The position numbers and the translations under genes were made by a program. This document shows positions 1 to 10,150 of a stretch of DNA of 64,000 bases, one piece after another. Positions within the stretch are counted from its first letter, which is position 1; the number at the start of each line of letters is the position of its first letter. The stretch is from contig OY294068.1 of the NCBI GenBank assembly GCA_958510875.1, forward strand, positions 165,983,962 through 166,047,961, read 5' to 3'. The notes under the pieces were generated by a model that was given only the letters and a program-made list of their open reading frames with translations, did not search any database and had not been told where the DNA came from. Source of the DNA: Endomychus coccineus (Eukaryota > Arthropoda > Insecta > Coleoptera > Endomychidae).

Positions 1-2215
1 ATTGCGCGTTCGTGTATATGTCACCATCAGCATTACACGTGTACACTTGCATTTCGTCCCAATGTTCAGCAACGTATGCAACTAGCTATAGCAGATCTGA
101 TACTGCAAGTTGTGTCAGTTCTACCATACACCAAGAAAGATATTGAATGGAAGAGACAAGACCCGTCTTTGGGCATACCAACTACTTGGTAGCCACTAAG
201 TTCATCGTCGTCTTTTAATATTATCGACATTTTTTACGATATTATCTTGCGAAATCAAACACGTAACGTTTATGTTTATATGACAGACAGCTGATACATT
301 GATGGACACATATACGACCGTGGCGTGGTCACATATAATGTCCGTGGCAGACCATTTCATATCATAGATATTATTAAGGACACAAATGGGCTCTTGTGTT
401 TTCAAATAAGGGTCACCAGGTACTCCAGATCTTCGATTATCCTAGTTTTTATAGTTTTCCCTTTATGTGGCCATTAAACCCTGACTCTGTACCAAATTTC
501 AGCTCTCTGAGTTTATGGGAAGTACTAGTTCTATTCTGATGATCATGAGTGAGTGAGTGAGTGTCATAAATGCGAAACTTTGCTTTCGCTCAACTTCGGA
601 ACCAAATGACCTACAGACTTGAAATTTTTTGTTTTAAGTATGTGATTTTATAGCTTACTGGATGACAAATTTCTGCGTTCTGGTCTTATCCAGAGGTTCT
701 CAAATAGGGGCCTGAAAATGCGGCGAAATGGTTCCAGTAAAGGATGGTACGGCAGTGTTTGCTTCGCGTTCGACTTGGCGGGGGCACTGCTGTGCCCCCT
801 GATCTGTGCCTATAGTTTCGAGGTAGACAATTTCTTGGTAATCCAATTATTAATCATACAGAGTCCGATTTAATCGAAATTTCTATGTTCTAATCCTCTT
901 CAATGAAGTAAAAACATTTTTCCGTTGAATACTATTTATTATTTATCCGTAAGTGCTTATACACATTTTATATTTCAAATATACAATAAACATATTTGTA
1001 ACTCACGCTACTCTTCCAACTAGATCTATGGGATTGTAACAGTTTCCATCAGGAAGTGCTACAAAGCTTTCTAACTGAAGTAGGTTCAATTTCCTGTTGT
1101 CGGTAAAAGTCATGCTACCCTCTCTTTCGAATTCTTAATTTGTTCACCAGGAAAAAAATTACGAAAAGTAAGAAGAGAGAACCCGCCAACTTAAGAATGC
1201 TACAGCTGGCCGCACACTGTAGGTCGCAAATATATTCGTTCATATTTTTTGATGTTCTTGTTTGTTGTGGAGTATTCACGGAAAATTTTCGAGTTTATTT
1301 AAATGTCAGTTGTTTTGACATATTTGAATTAAATGGGATTATTCCTCATCGATATAATATAGGACATTGACTTGATTAGGTTTCCATAGAAGAAATTGAA
1401 CCAACGAAAAATAAATGTAGAGTTTCCCTTTTCTATAGATACTCGTATTTGCGTGGTCGATGTTCATCAGGAATTTCTTGTTATTTTACCACGTCCAGGT
1501 GGAGCGACTAGACGAACTCGAGACCTGCCTTTATTCTATTAATTCTACTAGACTTTATTCTGGAACTTTTGCCTTAGGAAATTTCCTCTCGTATATTCAT
1601 AATATTTAAAAAAAATGTATTATTAACGTTTCCGAGAAAATAGTTATCACCAAGAAACCAACTTTGACTGTCATGATCGGATTGAAGAGTATAATATAAA
1701 ATTGAAGATTTTAAAAATTTCTAGTATCCTCAGAAGAGATAAGACCATTGCCGGAGAACGCATCATTTTTCCAGAAATTATTAGAAAATCAAAAGTAACA
1801 GTGAATAGGGTAACAATAATTGCAACACAAAACGGATTAGAAAATCATTTTATGAATACTGTCTTTACCTTTATAATCAATTTATCTTGAAATCCAGTGG
1901 CGTAGTACACACGACAGAAAAAAATCTGCGTAAAATGTATTAAATTTATTATTAAATTTTTATCCGAAACTACATATGAACTTCTACATTTTGTTTGTTA
2001 CGTTATAGGATTTCATAAATATTAATTTTGATGTATACGTTTCCGCAACTGCACAGATGAAAAGCAGGAGAACACGAAAAATTAGATTTACAAAATAAAA
2101 TCAAATAAAAATATCATTCTAGCACCGACTCAATAATTGTGGGACTAGTGGGGTTAGATCTGCATATCAGTTCATAGGGCATTGTTTGAATAATATGAGT
2201 TTTTTACTTATAGTA
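1..2215. other. unassigned AT-rich DNA
   Basis: No coding region I can support. Short open frames here show no family resemblance. The stretch holds a short GAGT tandem run near 545-562 and a G/C-richer patch near 760-810. Positions about 230-400 resemble, in inverted orientation, a segment near 57345-57450 and are listed separately. Confidence 0.5.
230..400 (-). repeat. interspersed repeat copy, inverted match near 57.4 kb
   Basis: Read on the minus strand, this segment shares ordered blocks with 57345-57450 on the plus strand. These include CACGGACATTAT and the longer block ATCAGCTGTCTGTCATATAA. The copies differ by small indels. It is a dispersed repeat of unknown class, and no coding potential was seen. 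Confidence 0.5.
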
Positions 2216-2285
2216 CGAGGGCACGGTGAAAAGTCCCTGAAAAATAAAACGCCATCTGTTTTATCGAAAATGGCATGTGACATTT

Positions 2286-2911
2286 AAGATGTACCGGGAT
2301 ATCAAAAATTAGGGTGGTTGTGGAATCTAAAACGTGTGTCATACTTTACGTTTGAAATAATTATGTCATAATTGATTTGAAGTTTCTATTTCGCAATTTT
2401 ATATGTCGCACGTTAGACGCGCGTAGCTGAGATCTGAGAATAGCTCAAACTGTTTTAATTAAATTTTCCTATTTAATGGACATTTATCGAAAAAATAAGG
2501 GCCGTCGGGCACGGTCCGATACTAAATCTAACTACATGGAGCGAAAACGGCACGCGAAAAGTCGTCGTAAAGCCGTATTAGGTACAACCAGTTTGCACTT
2601 TTCTAACTCGCGTGCTACGGACTTCTCACGTGAACGTCATTCGATTTACGGAAAATTAACTATTTCAAAACAGATTTTGACCCGGATTGTGGCTATCACG
2701 ACCTCTGAAAATGTTCAAAGTTCACATAATTATTTCATAATTTGTAGTTCATTATTGTTTTACAACTGAAATAAATAGGTATGAAATTTGTAGGTTATTG
2801 ATGATGTCAGTGTGACAGTGACATAATTATTTCAAACGTAAAGTAAGACACACGTTTTAGATTCCACAACCACCCTTGACCAAGATATTTTTGATATTCC
2901 GGTACCATCTT
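2286..2911. mobile_element. non-autonomous TIR element (about 625 bp) inside mariner leader
   Basis: About 85-95 bp at the left (2286-2371) is repeated in inverted orientation at the right (about 2819-2911), sharing blocks such as GGGTGGTTGTGGAATC. The right arm has a short extra segment. The interior holds a 97-codon open frame at 2476-2769 rich in Arg and Lys; I do not recognise it and it may be chance. No transposase is present, so this is a MITE-like passenger. The superfamily is undetermined because target duplications are not clear. Confidence 0.65.
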
Positions 2912-2987
2912 TAACTAGAACGCATTAAAATGTTCAGACTGATATGTCATTTAGTTCTGTTTTGACACCCATCGTAAGCAAGCAACC

Positions 2988-3390
2988 TTGAAGATTTTTG
3001 TAAACATAGAGAAAAGTGAATTTCCCGTTTTGATTAAACATTATTTCTTGCGTGGAAAAAACTTTACGCAAACCAAAGCATCGCTTGTTAAACATTATGG
3101 GCACTCCTCACTGTCGATTGGAAAGATTTACAAGTGGCTTACTGATTTTCGTTGTGGTAGTATGATCACAAAGGACGCCGAACGTTCTGGTCGTCCAATT
3201 GAGGTTACAATCCATGGTATGATATTGGACGATCGGCGAGTTAAAGTGCACGAGATTGCTGTGGCTATGGGCATCTCAACCAAACGGGTACGGATCAATT
3301 TGCTGAAATTTTGAATATGAGAAAACTACCTGCCAGATGGGTGCCGCATTTGCTATCTGTTGACAACAAGCGCAACCGTGTGACAACCAG
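2988..3390 (+). pseudogene. mariner transposase N-terminal part
   Basis: The frame encodes the paired helix-turn-helix DNA-binding region of a mariner transposase, which in intact elements binds the inverted repeats. Recognisable stretches are LIKHYFLRGKNFTQTKASL, the second HTH with KWLTDF, the linker SGRPIEV, and after a frameshift near 3310 the motif MRKLPARWVPHLL. The protein is cut at 3388 by a hAT-type insertion. It picks up at about 4000 with a short piece reading like SKECLAMFERNK, after which similarity ends. No DDD catalytic domain remains, so this is a dead copy. Family assignment is secure; subfamily (irritans) is inferred from the termini and motif wording. Confidence 0.85.
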
Positions 3391-3992
3391 TGGCGGCTCG
3401 TGAATTTTTGAGAGAGGAGGCTGGACTTAAAACGTTTTTGTAAAAATATACTCTATTCACAGCCTTTTAACCTTTGCACAGCGACCGTACCAGCTACTTA
3501 AGTGACAAAATTAATTGTTGCCCAGCAAGAACCAACGTGGAGGTATAGAGTTTCTCTTCCCAAACAGTTTTTTTGTTCGTTTTTTGTCTTTTATTTTTTT
3601 TTGGATTTTTTATATTTTTTCTTTTTCTTCTTCTTTTTGTTTTTTTTATTAATTTTATTAACTTTTTTATATATTAACGGAATTCTACGGTCTTTAGAAG
3701 ACAGGCTAGCCTCCAGAGGGTGTTGCCATTTTCGCTGATTTACCCAGTTGGCGATCGGACTGGTCGGAAAAACGGCAACTGCGTAGAACAACACATGCTC
3801 AGCGTTTGAGATATATAGAGAGTCTAGCCTCAGGGCACTGTTGCCAGATTAAAAATAACTACTGAGAACGGGGAATTAATTGTAAAATTTTAAAAATTAT
3901 CAGAGAAACAGGAAATAAAATGGAGAATGATCATTAAGATAAATTGGTGAGGAGGCTGAGCCTCCTTAGCCTCCTTCGAGGAGCCGCCACTG
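3388..3992. mobile_element. non-autonomous hAT-type element (605 bp)
   Basis: The ends are CAGTGGCGGCTCG and its inverse CGAGGAGCCGCCACTG. The 10 bases before the left end (GTGTGACAAC) and after the right end (GACTGACAAC) agree at 8 of 10 positions, which looks like a decayed target duplication. A very similar terminus, CAGTGGCAGCTCGTGAG, closes the hAT relic at 49055, which supports the hAT assignment. The interior contains a long T-rich tract (about 3565-3670) and no transposase. Confidence 0.75.
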
Positions 3993-4060
3993 GACTGACA
4001 ACTTCAAAGGAGTGTTTGGCGATGTTCGAAAGAAATAAGAGGGGTTCATTCAAAAATTCA

Positions 4061-5553
4061 GTAGAAATCAGTAGACTAATTTTCTACTAGAAAAATAAGG
4101 AAAAATGAGGGGATGAGTTGGGACTATTGGATAAATAAGACTATATTGAAGGAAAATGTGTATAATCTTGGAAGTAAAGAAAATTGACACAATAAACAAA
4201 TAAAATAGGTACATAAAAGAATCAAACGTATTTCAGTTAGTTATTGCCAAACTTGGCCTTATTGCAGCTATATGCTAGAGGTTGTCACTTTCAGCAGATC
4301 GTTGATATGGAAGAGAGTTGGTGCCAAGACCCCTGTGAAACACCAGCGTTGATAGCCATTGTATCGGAGGATACTCGGTCAACCACCACATGGAGTGATT
4401 TATCTGAGAGAAAACTCAATAGTAAGCGACAAAGTCGTAGAGCGAAATGAAAAATGTTGTTTCAGAAACAAAAATCGACTTGTCCGAGTTTTTTCAAAAT
4501 AGGGCACTATACAGGAATGATAATTCTTCAGGTATTATTACCAAAGTTTAAATAACGTCGTATTATATATAAAGATTTTGTCTTTTGACAAAAAATTTTA
4601 AAACAGAGTGTTAATGTGACCTATTTCCCGAGAACCCTTATATATAATTCATACTGGGTCAAGAATTCTTTATTATTATAACGTCGTATCAAATGTCTAT
4701 AATTCCCAAACATTCATTTTTTGACCTCAAGTGTGATAGGTTTCTGAAATCAGCTCTTAATAGATTTCAAAAATCAAATAATTCACAGGGTGTTCCATTC
4801 GAATATATTAACGATGAAGACACAGCCGCAACGGTCGTGAATTCAGAATAGAAACGAATCAGAAAAGATGTGCAGTTTGGAACAAAAATTCACCTCTTTA
4901 AGGGGTTTTCCCAGAAATTGCTATAATAACGTAGAAAATGAATTTATCAGTTACATTTGGACTGCTGTATATTTACCTACTGGTTGAAATAAGAACCGGC
5001 ATTACCCAACATCAGTTAAGCAATGTATTTGAAATTTTAACATAAGATGTAACAAAGCAATGATTAAAGTTTCAATAAAGAATGAAAAAAAAAACAGTTA
5101 AAAACGGACAACTGAAACTGAAATTCCAATTCCACGTGTAGTGAGCCAAGGAAAGAAATTAAATTATTATCAACGTAAGCCCAAATATGATTTCAAAAGC
5201 TGATTGCATAATAGTATAAATTGTTTTATTCCAAATGATCTTCATAATTAATATCGTTCTCATAAGTTGATATAATAAACCCAACAGATATGCCAAATTC
5301 TTCCTGCCACACTACTTTCACAGTTCATAATTCTATAACAATATTAATAACTGTAATTCGATATTCTAGATATGTAATTCAATAATACGCAACAAATTAA
5401 CCAATTACTTATACCCACATTCTCGGAAAACGAGATTGTCAGATTATAGTGATTGACTGTGTGAGATTACATGCCATATTAATATCTCTTAATTCATTTA
5501 TTACATCACAAAATCATGGAATCAACTACATGTTTTATATTATATTGTATATA
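4061..5553. other. unassigned AT-rich DNA with one PLE-tail fragment
   Basis: No gene was recognised. The only structured part is the short Penelope-tail match at about 4607-4672, listed separately. Confidence 0.5.
4607..4672 (+). repeat. Penelope-type terminal-repeat fragment, ribozyme part missing
   Basis: The segment reads GTTAATGTGACCTATTTCCC followed by GAGAACC and GGGTCAAGAATTC. It matches the flank that follows the hammerhead motif at 37916-37990 and, inverted, the flank at 7985-8050. The hammerhead core itself is absent, so this is a 5'-truncated tail of the same element family. Confidence 0.6.
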
Positions 5554-6141
5554 CAGGGTGTCCCAGGTTTTAGTCGGAGAACTTCAACACTGGAAAAAGT
5601 ACGGTTTTGAGACAACCGTTTGAACCGCCAATGTTTTCTACACAAAAATGGTTTTGTTACTTGTTCTAACGTTTGAATAAATTTTGTTTGATTAGTAAGA
5701 ATTGACCATGTTTTTCAACATAAAAGTTGATTTTTCTTGAAAACGGTCAACTTTAGAGCTTATAACCAGGAGAACCTTTTTTGTGTAGAAGACATTGGCG
5801 GTTCAAATGATTGTCTCAAAACCATACTTTTTTCAGTGGCGTAGAAGTTGGAGAGAAAAACACCAACTACCCCTTCAAAATCTTCATCAATCATGACTAA
5901 AAAAAAATTTTTATCACACAGAACATAGCTTACTATGAGTAGAAAATGCTCGCAAAAGCTGTTTTCTGTACGATAAACGGTTCCGGAGATATTTGCAAAA
6001 AACGAAATTTTTTTATCAATTTCAACACCCTGTATCTCAAAAACTAAGCGTCTGTGCATATATGTTATCAGGATTTTTTTTCTCAAAATCAAATTTTCTA
6101 TCGACTGTTGAAGTTCTCCGACTAAAGCCTGGGACACCCTG
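5554..6141. mobile_element. CAGGGTGTCC-type MITE (588 bp)
   Basis: Perfectly opposed ends CAGGGTGTCCCAGG...CCTGGGACACCCTG are flanked by TA on both sides (5552-5553 and 6142-6143). The next 20 or so bases of each arm also match (AGTCGGAGAACTTCAAC and its inverse). The terminal 10 bp equal those of the IS630-like element at 26094-28271, suggesting mobilisation by a related transposase. A diverged partial copy lies at 31380-31830. The 181-codon minus-strand frame at 5760-6305 runs out of the element and is not treated as a gene. Confidence 0.8.
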
Positions 6142-6144
6142 TAT

Positions 6145-7230
6145 ATCGTATGCTGGTGACAAAAACTTTTAGAAGACTTAGTGTTTGTAACTTGAACACT
6201 TCGACTTTCATTCGTTAAATTTTCATGATTCATAGAGAAACCATACACCCAATGTTTAGCAGCAGTACTGGAGCTCATTAGAACATAGAACAGTACAACG
6301 TGCACGACCCATTCCCTACTCTCTACAACACAATGCCTGACCGTGACTACAAACGTAAGTGGTCATCAACAAAAGGTTTGGTGTAGAGACGAAGCTTGTG
6401 ACAGTAGTGAGAATACCAATTAGTCTTAATGACATATGGCCTGTATTATGTGACAGGTGATAAATATTAGTATTTAAGAGAGCTTTACCTGTTTCTTGTG
6501 GATAATTATATGTTGCAACTGTTCGTTGTGTGTCCTTGTGTGATTGGAAAGTGTTATCTGTAAATAAGAGTGTATGTTTATGTTGATGAATGTTATGTTG
6601 ATGGAAATTTAAAATTTCATTTTCTATCGCAACACATTACACAGAAAGATATATTGATATTCTTGAACCGTTTGTAGATGTATGTTTCGTGTTCTTGGTA
6701 TTCTGGTTCTTTAATATGACTAGAAATAAAATAAGACTTGTTTATTTGACGTTTCGATAATATATTTCTATATTTATCGAAAATTGTTATGTTAATTAGT
6801 GTTTCCATGTAATTTAGAAATTTTGAAAAGAATAGATGACTTTGATTAATGAAATGCGTCTGCAGCCGACTTGTGTTTTGAAGTTCTATAAAAACTGCAG
6901 AAACCATTAGATCCCTTGTGTGTGAAAGAGACAGCTAATTATCAAATTGATGTACTTGAAATGGATTGAATCTAGCTAATTAATTACCTAAGATTCTATG
7001 ATTTTACAAATCTAAATAACCATGATTATTTTATGAATTAACTATTCTATGATTTACATTTCATTGCTATTACTAACAAATCAAGCTTAAGATAACTCTA
7101 TGGAATTTAATTCCAAATTAATTTCACTGTCGTAAATGTCATGAATGTAACAATGTCAGATAATACGTGTTATCTTTTTAGGTTGAATTAAATAGACAAT
7201 AGAAAGGTAATTGAAAATATCTGAATTTGG
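6145..7230. other. unassigned DNA between MITE and PLE remnant
   Basis: No supported gene. A minus-strand frame of 96 codons at 6617-6907 has no family signature I recognise. Positions 6410-6525 form an inverted pair with 8520-8630, listed separately. Confidence 0.4.
6410..6525 (+). repeat. left arm of inverted repeat around a PLE remnant
   Basis: This arm matches 8520-8630 read in reverse. The clearest blocks are TTAGTCTTAA, the 20 bases TGTGACAGGTGATAAATATT and TTTCTTGTGGA. The arms are about 2.1 kb apart and enclose a Penelope GIY-YIG relic and a hammerhead motif. They may be two head-to-head copies of a PLE leader, or true terminal repeats. Confidence 0.55.
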
Positions 7231-7700
7231 CTAAGTTTGAATCAGATTATTATAAAGTTTTGCAAGATTAGAATCAATTTTATCATTAACACAATTGTTG
7301 CTTTCAATTTGGATACTTTCTAATATTAAACGTTTATCATTATTCTTTTCAATATTCAGAATTCTTGTATTGTTGTAGTCAAATGAATGGTTTGTGTCTT
7401 TTACATGTTTACTAAGTGCAGTGGATGAATTTTTTGTATATTTATGCCCATTCAATCTTCTATCGAGGTATTGAGAAGATTGGCCTGATCGTGACGTCAC
7501 AAGCCCGAAGCTATGTTTCAGAATCGACAGCGAAACAAAAGTCTGTTCATCTTTTAGGACATATATAAGGGCTTCATGTTTAAATTTGGTGTGCCAAACG
7601 TGAACGAAACATTTTCGAATGATCTTCTAAGTTACTTTTGACTACAGGTTCCTGGAAAATGTCCGTTAGTCGTTGTCTTTTGAGGGGAATTATTTTACAC
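7231..7700 (-). pseudogene. Penelope-like element GIY-YIG endonuclease domain
   Basis: The 89-codon open part (7231-7500) reads GQSSQYLDRRLNGHKYTKN, then TALSKHVKDTNHSFDYNNT and KRLILESIQIE. This is the order seen in the C-terminal GIY-YIG endonuclease of Penelope retroelements, which cuts target DNA for reverse transcription. In the usual family order a YVGQTSQY block begins the domain; here the preceding residues are frame-disrupted but still readable (IYVLKDEQTFVSL near 7550). The reverse transcriptase upstream is missing. The copy is 5' truncated and inactive. It lies on the same strand as the hammerhead motif at 8058-8098, which is about 550 bp upstream in element orientation. Confidence 0.8.
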
Positions 7701-8057
7701 CAAGGTAATTCAATATTCATAAACTGGGCTGTGGATTTGGAATGCTCTATATTCAAACAAAATTGTAGTAGAGCCTATATAACATAGCCCTTAAGGGTTA
7801 CTTTAAAATTTTGACGTTAAAATTTGAGTACTTTCAAATTCAAAGAATATCCAATTTTTTAAAGTTTATTCTAGTTCATGGATGTATTTACAGCATAAAA
7901 CGAGGCAATATCAGTTTCTCTCGGAGTCACATTTGGTATACTGCATAATACTGAAAAGAATTAGGTTTCGAATTTAATGATGATTCTTGACGCAGGTATG
8001 AATTATAGATAAAATTCTCGAGAAATAGGTCACACTAACACATATGCTTATCATTTT

Positions 8058-8098
8058 CGTCTTTACGTACGTTTCGGTCTCACGACTATCATCAGAAG
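8058..8098 (-). ncRNA. hammerhead ribozyme motif, partly decayed (PLE type)
   Basis: On the minus strand the order is CTTCTGATGA, a short stem-loop (stem II, loop GTGA), GAAAC, the palindromic stem III ACGTACGT, then TAAAGACG. Core residues CTGATGA and GAAA are intact. Stem I keeps four pairs (TCTT with AAGA) where the copy at 37872 has six, and stem II has one mismatch. This is the minimal type-I hammerhead form known from Penelope-like terminal repeats. It is probably weak or inactive. Confidence 0.75.
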
Positions 8099-8519
8099 AT
8101 TATTCTTTATACATTTGCGAATGTGAACCTAATCGAATAAAAGAAGTCTTCTATTATCAACGGATAAGTATACACGATAGAATTTGTTCTACTTTCAAAA
8201 TAATTGACAAAATTTACACTTACTATATGGTACCACCACGAGAATCATGTTCTGTTATTGTAGTTACCATTTCACAGGGAGAGCCGATATCCATTGTTAT
8301 CGTAGTTTATTATCTTTAGGAATGCTAAGCATTTGAACTTTTGGCCCAATGTCTCAATTTTTCTTGCAGCCAGTAGAACAACATTTATTCAGTAAATAAT
8401 TAACTAGCAAACGTTAGTAAATTGTACGTATGACACAAAACTTGGTAACATAAACTATCTCGTAGGAAGCTATTTTGCAACGCACTTTATTCAGTCCATA
8501 ATACTCCTATACAGATAAC

Positions 8520-8630
8520 TTATATATAATTTTCCACAAGAAATGTTTAAACCTCGGCTTAAACTCTGTTTCTAATATTTATCACCTGTCACAGCCAATA
8601 CGCGTCTTTAAGACTAACTGTTACCATCGT
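8520..8630 (-). repeat. right arm of inverted repeat around a PLE remnant
   Basis: This is the inverted partner of 6410-6525. The block that reverse-complements to TGTGACAGGTGATAAATATT is exact, and the remainder is clearly related with indels. Confidence 0.55.
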
Positions 8631-9619
8631 ATGCTACGTATCTTCTCAAAGCCTCTTGTTAATGATGTCATACTGACTTTTGTACTGAGCGTTCAGGCCT
8701 TCTACTATAGAGGGTATTGTTATAACATGGGCTGGCGTGACGAAAGTTTTTGTGCTGAACCCAAACAATTGCAGCCTGAGACGAAGTCGAACTCTTGTTA
8801 TCGTTCGACAAAATTGTACGTTCAACACTGTTGATACAAATAACAACAATAAAAAAAATTACAATTCTTTTAGATTTGCTAATTACATATATCCACACTT
8901 GTGTGGTAAATAAACCCGATCTACCTAGGCGAAATTATATATTCATCTTCACCCTCTAAATCGAAATTTTGGAATTTCACCCTTGGGAAATATAAAGTAG
9001 TAAATTAAAATTCACAATGTGAATAAATCCGCACAACATTTAAATAGGCAAATGTTTGCGTAACTTCTTAATTCATCTTGGTTATCTATATATGATCTCT
9101 CCCTTTGAATGCCCGAATTCTGCACAATACACATGCAAATTTCAAATTCTATTGAAGTTACTCGGATGGGAATAGCTTTGCAATTTTTCACACAAAGCTT
9201 CACTTCAATTCCACAAAAGTAGTGCCCCTCTTGCTGGCATAAATACCGAGACCCAGCACTGTACTAGGGAATTTCTGTTCGGTGCATTTCAAATACTGAA
9301 TGGTAAAAGATGCCCTGGTCATTTTATATTTTATTCAACATGGCATTCTGAAATATATCTTTTCTCTCTATAATTATTTAAATTTTTCATCATAGTTGAT
9401 CCAGCGATGCTCCAATGCTTTTATATCTTCACAGAAGTTCGATTCGTCTACGTCATTAGAAAACTATTCATTGTCACTTTAGTTCATTATCTGCTGAGAA
9501 TTTTTAGGCTTTCACCCGAGGAATCTTCCAAGATTTGGGAATTGTATGGGGTATGGATCATTAATACATGCTTCAACTAGCGAACTTGATTCAAAATATC
9601 AGCCTAGATTACTTACACT
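8631..9619. other. unassigned AT-rich DNA
   Basis: I see no coding, repeat or RNA feature that I can support here. Short opposing open frames at 8631-8898 overlap one another and look like chance. Confidence 0.45.
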
Positions 9620-9690
9620 ATTAATAAGAAATAATCACCTTCATCCACTAAAAATACTGTCAAAGTAGCCATTATCAGGGAAAAGTAAAT
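9620..9690 (-). repeat. inverted fragment of second PLE tail family
   Basis: Read on the minus strand this gives CCCTGATAATGGCTACTT followed directly by ACAGTATTTTTAGTGGATG and the ATTATTTCTTATTA run. It is the tail seen at 10079-10150 and 21475-21545 with the central GAAA...GTCCTC part deleted. It stands head-to-head with the PLE fragment that begins at about 9730. Confidence 0.6.
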
Positions 9691-9729
9691 TAGAACATCT
9701 GTGATAAAGTTTCCGAGTTCGACAAATTC

Positions 9730-10029
9730 GGGATTTGAGCTTGTGAGTCGTATCAACAATGTTATGTGGGTCAAACTAAAAGAAATATTCTAACTCAGTA
9801 TAAAGAACATTTTGCCCATATGAAAGAAAATAATGGTGGCAAGTCATCATTACCCGAACATGTTTTGAATAAAGGTCACAGCATTTCTCAAGAATATTTA
9901 TCACTCTTGAAACACATTAATGACAAATATCTAGGTAATTTAGGAATAATGGAAATTTATAAGAGAAAATTAATTTCACGAATTCAGATTTATCTCCAGT
10001 TGTGGGCAATTCCTTGTGTACACAATTAA
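9730..10029 (+). pseudogene. Penelope-like GIY-YIG endonuclease domain, second family
   Basis: The open frame gives MGQTKRNILTQYKEHFAHMK, then KSSLPEHVLNKGH and LLKHINDKYLGNLGIMEIYK. Upstream in frame is YQQCYVGQTKR, the GIY-YIG signature region, with the catalytic Tyr and Arg positions still present. The reverse transcriptase is absent, so this is a 5'-truncated element. The wording differs from the GIY-YIG relic at 7231-7500, so at least two PLE lineages are present. The 3' flank at 10079 carries the tail motif common to this lineage. Function is lost, but the family call is firm. Confidence 0.8.
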
Positions 10030-10078
10030 TTCTGAATTATATTTAAACAGGAACATTTTGCCTTCTAATTCAATTTAC

Positions 10079-10150
10079 TCTGATGACGGCTACTTGATAG
10101 CTGAAAGGTCCTCAGTACTTAACAGTATTTTAGTGGATGAGGATGATGGT
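10079..10150 (+). ncRNA. PLE tail with degenerate hammerhead-like core
   Basis: The sequence runs CTCTGATGACGGCTACTTGA, TAGCTGAAAGG, GTCCTCAGTACTTAACAG. CTGATGA, a pairable stem (GGCTA with TAGCT) and GAAA are in hammerhead order. The expected stem III and cleavage site are not convincing, because GTC follows at once. ACT before the core can pair with AGT after it. It matches the tails at 21475 and 21691 and is therefore a conserved element end. Ribozyme activity is doubtful. Confidence 0.5.

Larger units (their letters stand above)
2216..4060 (+). mobile_element. irritans-type mariner, interrupted twice and 3' truncated
   Basis: The left end starts after a TA with CGAGGGCACGGTGAAAAGTC, the terminal inverted repeat style of irritans-subfamily mariners. 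The same terminus recurs at 25904. The 5' leader is split by a TIR element (2286-2911). The transposase is split by a hAT-type element (3388-3992). Mariner coding sequence resumes at about 4000 and fades by about 4060, with no right end visible. The copy cannot be functional. Confidence 0.8.

Noticed and set aside
2476..2769. 97-codon Arg/Lys-rich open frame in the MITE
   Set aside because: No recognisable domain; the element shows no other coding sign. Kept only as a remark.
3502..3738. Membrane-like protein rich in Phe and Leu
   Set aside because: It is a translation of the T-rich tract inside the 605-bp hAT-type element.
5760..6305. 181-codon minus-strand open frame
   Set aside because: It crosses the right end of the 5554-6141 MITE into flanking DNA and has no family resemblance.
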